DNA of 8,980 nt, from contig JAEWBY010000036.1 in assembly GCA_023390905.1 (NCBI GenBank), forward strand, positions 1 to 8,980, read 5' to 3'. Source of the DNA: Pseudomonadota bacterium. Its GTDB lineage: Bacteria > Pseudomonadota > Gammaproteobacteria > Xanthomonadales > Xanthomonadaceae. The position numbers and the translations under genes are program-made. How positions within the stretch are numbered: the stretch's first letter is position 1; every line of letters begins with the position of its first letter. Positions 5,606 to 8,980 of the stretch are shown in pieces. Below the pieces are notes generated by a model. That model saw only the letters and a program-made list of their open reading frames with translations. It ran no database searches and had not been told where the DNA came from.

Positions 5606-6034
5606 TTAGATGTCGAGCGGCTGCGGCTGCTGGGCGGCATGCGGGTGCTCGGCACCAGCATAGACCTTGAGCTTGCGGTACATGGCGCGGCCCAGCGGGC
5701 CCTTCGGCAGCATGCCCTTGACCGCGATTTCGATGACGCGCTCCGGGTGGCGCTCCAGCGCCTGGCCCAGCGACTCCGTCTTCAGGTTGCCGATGTAACC
5801 GGTGAAGCGGTGGTACATCTTGTCCTGCATCTTGTTGCCGGTCACCGTGATCTTGTCGGCATTGATCACGACCAGATAGTCGCCGGTGTCGACGTGCGGG
5901 GTGAAAACGGGCTTGTGCTTGCCGCGCAGGCGATAGGCCAGTGCTGCGGCCAGACGGCCCAGGGTCTTGCCCTCGGCGTCGACGACGTACCAGTCGCGCT
6001 GGACGGTCTCGTTCTTGGCGATGAAAGTCTTCAT
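5606..6034 (-). CDS. rplM: 50S ribosomal protein L13
   Basis: A 142-residue protein, matching the usual length of bacterial L13 (uL13), an early-assembling large-subunit protein. Recognisable segments are RDWYVVDAEGKTLGRLA, LRGKHKPVFTPHVDTGDYLV, INADKITVTGNK and VKGMLPKGPLGRAMYRKLKV. The ATG at 6032-6034 is preceded by an AAAGAG-type ribosome binding site; a longer in-frame reading into the leader has no support. It is the first gene of the two-gene rplM-rpsI operon, with its own promoter and a roughly 100-nt leader. In E. coli, L13 has been reported to repress its own operon through the mRNA leader; whether this leader does so is untested. Confidence 0.98.
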   Translation of the reverse strand: MKTFIAKNETVQRDWYVVDAEGKTLGRLAAALAYRLRGKHKPVFTPHVDTGDYLVVINADKITVTGNKMQDKMYHRFTGYIGNLKTESLGQALERHPERVIEIAVKGMLPKGPLGRAMYRKLKVYAGAEHPHAAQQPQPLDI

Positions 6035-6069
6035 GGGGAACTCTTTTTCAGGGGTACCTGGTCGGGCTG

Positions 6070-6126
6070 GTTCCGGTGCGGAACGTCGCCTCGCGTTGTT
6101 TTTCGTGCCGGCGCCACCGCGTGGCG
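6070..6126 (-). promoter_or_regulatory. Structured rplM 5' leader with two hairpins
   Basis: The predicted leader (about 6035-6137) contains two compact perfect hairpins: CGCCAC/GTGGCG with a 3-nt loop (6112-6126) and GTTCCG/CGGAAC with a 3-nt loop (6070-6084). Their tight loops and location between promoter and ribosome binding site suggest an autoregulatory leader, but no known motif was matched. Confidence 0.35.
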
Positions 6127-6143
6127 GGCGCGAAAGGAGCGGA

Positions 6144-6172
6144 ATCATAACCGCCCCGCCGGGCCGGCGCAA
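6144..6172 (-). promoter_or_regulatory. rplM-rpsI promoter
   Basis: On the minus strand TTGCGC (6167-6172) and TATGAT (6144-6149, five of six consensus bases) are separated by exactly 17 bp. Transcription would start near 6137, leaving a leader of about 100 nt before rplM. The downstream CCGCTCC discriminator is GC-rich, as in stringently controlled ribosomal promoters. Confidence 0.65.
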
Positions 6173-6201
6173 CCCGCCCCCTGTCCGCGCCGGCCCCGGC
6201 C

Positions 6202-6207
6202 TAGAAT
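6202..6207 (+). promoter_or_regulatory. Candidate coq7 -10 element giving a leaderless mRNA
   Basis: TAGAAT (five of six matches to TATAAT) lies only six bases before the coq7 ATG at 6214. A start site 6-8 nt past the -10 would fall on or next to the ATG. No Shine-Dalgarno sequence is present. The -35 position (about 6179-6184) is poor and lies next to the divergent rplM -35. Confidence 0.5.
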
Positions 6208-6213
6208 GCCGGC

Positions 6214-6858
6214 ATGGAGACCCTTCGCCACCTGAGCCCGCTGGACCGCCTGCTGGATTCGGCCCAGAACGCCCTGTCCACCGTGCTGGGCGCGCCGCGC
6301 GCCGGGCGCCCCAACCCCGGCCTTGGCGAACCCGAGGTCGTGCTGGACGAGGCCGAGCGCCGCCACGCGGCCGGACTGATGCGGATCAACCACGTGGGCG
6401 AGGTCTGCGCGCAGGCGCTGTACATCGGCCAGGCCGCGGTGGCGCGCGAGCCGGCCACCCGCGCGCACCTGCTGGAGGCCGCGCAGGAGGAAACCGACCA
6501 CCTCGCCTGGTGCGCCGACCGCCTGCGCGAACTGGACAGCCGGCCCAGCCTGTTCAACCCGCTGTGGTACGCCGGCAGCTGGGCGATCGGCGCGGCCGCC
6601 GGGCTGCGCGGCGACGGCTGGAACCTCGGCTTCGTGGTGGAGACCGAACGCCAGGTGGAAGCGCATCTCGCCGAACACCTGCAGACCTTGCCCGAAGCGG
6701 ACGCGCGCAGTCGCGCGATCCTGTCGGTGATGAAGGACGACGAGGCCCGCCACGCCGACAACGCGCGCGCAGCCGGGGCGCGCACCCTGCCGCCGCCGAT
6801 CCCGGCGGTGATGGCGGGCATGTCGAAGGTGATGAAGGCGGTCGCGTACCGGGTTTGA
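6214..6858 (+). CDS. coq7: Demethoxyubiquinone hydroxylase Coq7 (di-iron)
   Basis: A 214-residue ferritin-like di-iron monooxygenase of the Coq7/CAT5 family. It hydroxylates demethoxyubiquinone in late ubiquinone biosynthesis at the inner membrane, the job done by flavin-dependent UbiF in E. coli. The ligand motifs of the four-helix bundle are present: Glu63 in NHVGEVCAQALY, Glu93 and His96 in QEETDHLAW, Glu145 in VETERQVEAH, and Glu177 and His180 in DDEARHAD. The central hydrophobic WYAGSWAIGAAAGL (118-131) fits interfacial membrane contact. The ATG at 6214 is favoured by the family N-terminus, although there is no ribosome binding site and the -10 is only six bases away. It diverges from rplM and ends in a region holding a structured repeat and a terminator shared with speD. 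Confidence 0.94.
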   Translation: METLRHLSPLDRLLDSAQNALSTVLGAPRAGRPNPGLGEPEVVLDEAERRHAAGLMRINHVGEVCAQALYIGQAAVAREPATRAHLLEAAQEETDHLAWCADRLRELDSRPSLFNPLWYAGSWAIGAAAGLRGDGWNLGFVVETERQVEAHLAEHLQTLPEADARSRAILSVMKDDEARHADNARAAGARTLPPPIPAVMAGMSKVMKAVAYRV

Positions 6859-6874
6859 TCCCCCGAACCGGAAT

Positions 6875-6970
6875 GCAGGGCAGGGCTTTGCACGACACGC
6901 CGTGAATCCATCCATGGAGGCTTCTCGGCGACATCCATGTCGCCGAAAGTCGCGCAAAGCCCTGCCCCGC
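6875..6970. repeat. Intergenic repeat predicted to fold as a multi-arm (cloverleaf-like) structure
   Basis: A perfect 14-bp outer stem, GGGCAGGGCTTTGC (6878-6891) with 6954-6967, extends by two pairs outward and four inward after single mismatches. Inside are two hairpins: TCCAT/ATGGA at 6907-6918, and a 10-bp pair TCGGCGACAT/ATGTCGCCGA at 6925-6946. Both are centred on the same CATCCATG core. It lies between the convergent coq7 and speD genes, encodes nothing, and has no associated transposase. From memory, CATCCATG-centred palindromes occur in many intergenic copies in Xanthomonas, Stenotrophomonas and Lysobacter genomes, so it is probably a dispersed repeat. Confidence 0.75.
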
Positions 6971-7006
6971 ACTCCGACACCCGACTCCGTCATACCCGCC
7001 GCAACG

Positions 7007-7031
7007 AAAAAGCCGGCTTGCGCCGGCTTTT
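7007..7031. terminator. Bidirectional rho-independent terminator between coq7 and speD
   Basis: A perfect 10-bp stem, AAAAGCCGGC (7008-7017) with GCCGGCTTTT (7022-7031), closes a 4-nt loop. On the minus strand the T-run is five long (serving speD, whose stop is 22 bp away); on the plus strand four (serving coq7). This is the strongest terminator in the window. Confidence 0.9.
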
Positions 7032-7052
7032 CCATGTCCGCATTCCTGCGGG

Positions 7053-7841
7053 TCAGTCGACCAGGTTGCGGCCGTGGTAGAGCTCCTCGATCTCGCGCTT
7101 GAGCCGCGCCTCGATCTTCATGCGCTCCTTGAACGACAGGTTGCGCGCCTTCTCCTCGAACAGGTACTGGTCGAGGTCGAAGTCCTTCAAATGCATCTTG
7201 GTGTGGAACATGTTCTCCTGGTAGACATTCACGTCGAGCATTTCGTAGCGCGCGCGGATGTTCTTGGCCAGGTAGTCCTGGATCGAATTGATCTTGTGGT
7301 CGATGAAGTGCTTGCGGCCCTTCACGTCGCGGGTGAAGCCGCGCACGCGGTAGTCCATCGTGACGATGTCGGACTCGAAGCTGTCGATCAGGAAGTTGAG
7401 CGCGCGCAGCGGCGAGATGATGCCGCAGGTGGCGACGTCGATGTCGGCGCGGAACGTGGCGATGCCGTTGTGCGGGTGCGTTTCCGGGTAGGTGTGCACC
7501 GTGATGTGGCTCTTGTCCAGGTGCGCCACCACGGCGTCGGAAATGACGTCCTTGCCGATCTTCTCGGCGATCGGGTGCTCGGAGATCAGGATCGTGACCG
7601 AGGCGCCCTGCGGGTCGTAGTCCTGGCGCGCGATGTTCAGGATGTTCGCGCCGATGATGTCGGCGACGTCGGTCAGGATCTGTGTCAGGCGGTCCGAGTC
7701 GTACTGCTCGTCGATGTAGTCGATGTAGCGGTCGCGCTGGGTCTCCGACACCGCATAGCAGATGTCGTAGATGTTGAAACTCAGCGCCTTGGTCAGGTTG
7801 TTGAAACCCTGCAGCTGGAGGCGCGGAATCGGCTTGACCAC
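7053..7841 (-). CDS. speD: S-adenosylmethionine decarboxylase proenzyme
   Basis: A 262-residue class 1A (E. coli-type) pyruvoyl enzyme that decarboxylates S-adenosylmethionine to supply aminopropyl groups for spermidine synthesis. The start of the conserved region, LQGFNNLTKALSFNIYDICY, matches the E. coli type closely. Self-cleavage is expected between Lys110 and Ser111 in DKSHITVHTYPETHP, Ser111 becoming the pyruvoyl group. FRADIDVATCG and YRVRGFTRDVKG are also family landmarks. The start is placed at the GTG at 7839-7841 (MVKPIPRLQ), which has GAGGG upstream and gives the family length. The open frame continues more than 100 codons further but enters the divergent intergenic region and clp and has no homology there. 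No spermidine synthase gene is in the window. Confidence 0.96.
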   Translation of the reverse strand: MVKPIPRLQLQGFNNLTKALSFNIYDICYAVSETQRDRYIDYIDEQYDSDRLTQILTDVADIIGANILNIARQDYDPQGASVTILISEHPIAEKIGKDVISDAVVAHLDKSHITVHTYPETHPHNGIATFRADIDVATCGIISPLRALNFLIDSFESDIVTMDYRVRGFTRDVKGRKHFIDHKINSIQDYLAKNIRARYEMLDVNVYQENMFHTKMHLKDFDLDQYLFEEKARNLSFKERMKIEARLKREIEELYHGRNLVD

Positions 7842-7899
7842 GGCGGCACCCTCGGGAACGGAAGCGGGATCCGACGCACGGCGACCGGACGGGGCGCGG

Positions 7900-7928
7900 A
7901 TTATGGGACATGCGTCCGCGCGATGAAA
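7900..7928 (-). promoter_or_regulatory. Candidate speD promoter
   Basis: CATAAT (7900-7905, five of six -10 bases on the minus strand) is 17 bp from a weak -35, TTTCAT (7923-7928). Transcription would start near 7893, giving a leader of about 50 nt before the GTG start. Confidence 0.45.
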
Positions 7929-8121
7929 CCGCGTCCTGCCCGGCCGCGTGCCGGCAGCATGCAAACCTCGCATCCTGCGCCTGAATGAAGGCGCGACGTG
8001 TGACGCGATATGCAATAAGATGCGGCCATACCGTCCAGCCATGGCGGGTTCGCAAGCACGGGGGCCGCCGCGTGCTCCGCCATGACGCGGCATCCTGCCG
8101 GACCGACGTGGAGGAGCCTGA
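7929..8121. other. Divergent speD-clp intergenic region, clp promoter not resolved
   Basis: The clp promoter must lie here, but no good -35/-10 pair is visible. TAAGAT (8016-8021) is the best -10 candidate. Just upstream, TGTGA at 7999-8003 matches a CRP half-site, but the partner half six bases later (ATGCA) is a poor match to TCACA, so Clp autoregulation is only a possibility. No ORF with coding character was found in the gap. Confidence 0.3.
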
Positions 8122-8835
8122 GTGGAAGCGCAAGGAAAGATCGCCGATTTCCGATACACCCTGCAGCGCCAGGTGAACCGGGTGCAGGCCCCGCCGATGC
8201 TCACCCCGGACCGGGCCGCGATGGAACGTTTCCTCGCCGCCTGCCACCGCCGGCGTTATGCCAGCAAGACCGCCATCATCCGCCCGGGTGACTCGGCCAA
8301 CATCCTCTACTACGTCATCGACGGCTCCCTCACCGTCTCCTCGGAAGACGAGGAAGGGCGCGAGCTGATCCTCGCCTACCTCAACCGCGGCGAGTTCATC
8401 GGCGAGATGGGCCTGTTCGTCGAGACTCCCCGGCGCGAAGTGATGGTGCGCACGCGCACGCCGTGCGAGCTGGCCGAGATCGGCTACGAGCGCATGTTCA
8501 ACCTGTTCGAGGGGCCGCTGCGCGACGAGTGCCCGAAGATCCTGTTCGCGATCGGCTCGCAGCTGACCAACCGCCTGCTGCACACCTCGCGCAAGGTCAG
8601 CCGCCTCGCCTTCATGGACGTGACCGGACGGGTGGCCAAGACCCTGCTCGACCTGATCGACGAACCGGACGCGATGACCCATCCCAAGGGCAAGCAGATC
8701 CGCATCTCGCGGCAGGAAATCAGCCGCATCGTCGGCTGCTCGCGCGAGATGGTCGGCCGCGTCCTCAAGCAGCTCGAGGAACAGGGGATGATCGAGGTCG
8801 CCGGCAAGACCATCGTGGTGCTCGGCAAGGGGTGA
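8122..8835 (+). CDS. clp: CRP/Clp-family global transcriptional regulator
   Basis: A 237-residue CRP-superfamily protein. An N-terminal cyclic-nucleotide-binding beta-roll (about 35-135) includes RPGDSANILYYVIDGSL and the phosphate-binding cassette GEFIGEMGLFVETPRREV. A dimerisation helix follows (about 137-162), then a winged HTH with ISRQEISRIVGCSREMVGR. The DNA-contacting Arg208, Glu209 and Arg213 match E. coli CRP Arg180, Glu181 and Arg185, so a TGTGA-type operator is expected. In the ligand pocket Glu95 and Arg105 match CRP Glu72 and Arg82, but Ser83 is replaced by Glu106. This is the change in Xanthomonas Clp, whose DNA binding is inhibited by cyclic di-GMP. The RFLAACHRRRYASKT segment also resembles Clp. 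Start: GTG with GGAGGAG five bases upstream; it gives an N-terminal tail of about 30 residues absent from E. coli CRP. A role in virulence or lytic-enzyme control is inferred from Clp of relatives. Confidence 0.88.
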   Translation: MEAQGKIADFRYTLQRQVNRVQAPPMLTPDRAAMERFLAACHRRRYASKTAIIRPGDSANILYYVIDGSLTVSSEDEEGRELILAYLNRGEFIGEMGLFVETPRREVMVRTRTPCELAEIGYERMFNLFEGPLRDECPKILFAIGSQLTNRLLHTSRKVSRLAFMDVTGRVAKTLLDLIDEPDAMTHPKGKQIRISRQEISRIVGCSREMVGRVLKQLEEQGMIEVAGKTIVVLGKG

Positions 8836-8896
8836 AGCCGGGATCGGGGGATCGGCGATTTTCCCGGGCGTGGCGACCGCCGTGTCCGGCACGCAA

Positions 8897-8920
8897 CGCG
8901 CCGCACTGGCGCGGCTCTTT
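8897..8920 (+). terminator. Possible clp terminator
   Basis: CGCGCC (8897-8902) and GGCGCG (8908-8913) form a 6-bp stem with a 5-nt loop, followed by GCTCTTTCC, a modest pyrimidine run. It lies 62 bp past the clp stop. The rest of 8836-8896 shows nothing recognisable. Confidence 0.35.
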
Positions 8921-8922
8921 CC

Positions 8923-8980
8923 GTAGGAGCGGCGGGGCCCCGCCCCCCCGAACCCGCAGGGGGGGCACCGAGGGGGGGGG
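8923..8980. repeat. Partial REP-like palindrome followed by G/C homopolymers
   Basis: GTAGGAGCGGC (8923-8933) resembles the head of REP elements common in Xanthomonas, Stenotrophomonas and Pseudomonas. It runs into the perfect palindrome GGCGGGGCCCCGCC (8931-8944). Then seven C (8943-8949) can pair with seven G (8959-8965) around a 9-nt loop, and the window ends in nine G. No gene is visible here, and the terminal homopolymer may be an assembly edge effect. Confidence 0.5.

Noticed and set aside
7996..8016. CRP/Clp operator upstream of clp
   Set aside because: Only one half-site (TGTGA) matches; the opposite half is poor, so it is noted in the region description but not called as an operator.
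7842..8204. N-terminal extension of speD upstream of the GTG at 7839-7841
   Set aside because: It has no family homology, spans the divergent promoter region and overlaps clp; the shorter form matches the usual SpeD length.
6145..8892. Very long minus-strand open frame (915 codons) across coq7, speD and clp
   Set aside because: It is antisense or out of frame to three well-supported genes, passes through a terminator and a structured repeat, and its translation is low-complexity. Long stop-free shadow frames are expected at this GC content.

Overview
The window is GC-rich chromosomal DNA (roughly two thirds G+C by eye) from a gammaproteobacterium, most likely the family Lysobacteraceae/Xanthomonadaceae (Lysobacter, Luteimonas, Xanthomonas and relatives). 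The main evidence is a Clp-type CRP-family regulator divergent from speD, a Coq7-type ubiquinone hydroxylase, the rplM-rpsI pair, a PilU motor ATPase, and structured intergenic repeats of the kind common in this family. Nearly all of the window is core genome. I see no phage, transposase, CRISPR array, toxin-antitoxin or defence island.

Layout from left to right. Positions 1-966 (minus) hold a translationally coupled pair: a small DUF4398-like outer-membrane lipoprotein and the N-terminal part of an exported coiled-coil (probably OmpA-family) protein that runs off the left edge. Diverging from it, 1062-2177 (plus) is pilU. A 22-bp gap separates it from the convergent genes fah (fumarylacetoacetase family) and maiA (zeta-class maleylacetoacetate isomerase), the last two steps of tyrosine/homogentisate breakdown. 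Upstream of fah is a 148-bp inverted-repeat element, then a stand-alone 2-oxoglutarate/Fe(II) dioxygenase gene of unknown substrate. All three of these genes are on the minus strand.

Next on the minus strand come tRNA-Gln(CUG) with a hairpin terminator and the ribosomal protein operon rplM-rpsI with a recognisable promoter. coq7 diverges from rplM and looks leaderless. coq7 and speD converge on a shared strong hairpin terminator, beside a roughly 96-bp repeat predicted to fold into a multi-arm (cloverleaf-like) structure. speD and clp diverge across a 280-bp intergenic region. The right end has a partial REP-like palindrome and G/C homopolymers that may mark a contig edge.

The window contains no obvious new multi-gene system. 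The points most worth a second look are the two non-coding structured repeats, the unassigned dioxygenase, the ligand pocket of the Clp protein (Glu where E. coli CRP has Ser83), the leaderless coq7 start, and a 14-bp palindrome on the fah promoter. All assignments come from reading the sequence and remembered family motifs; no search was run.
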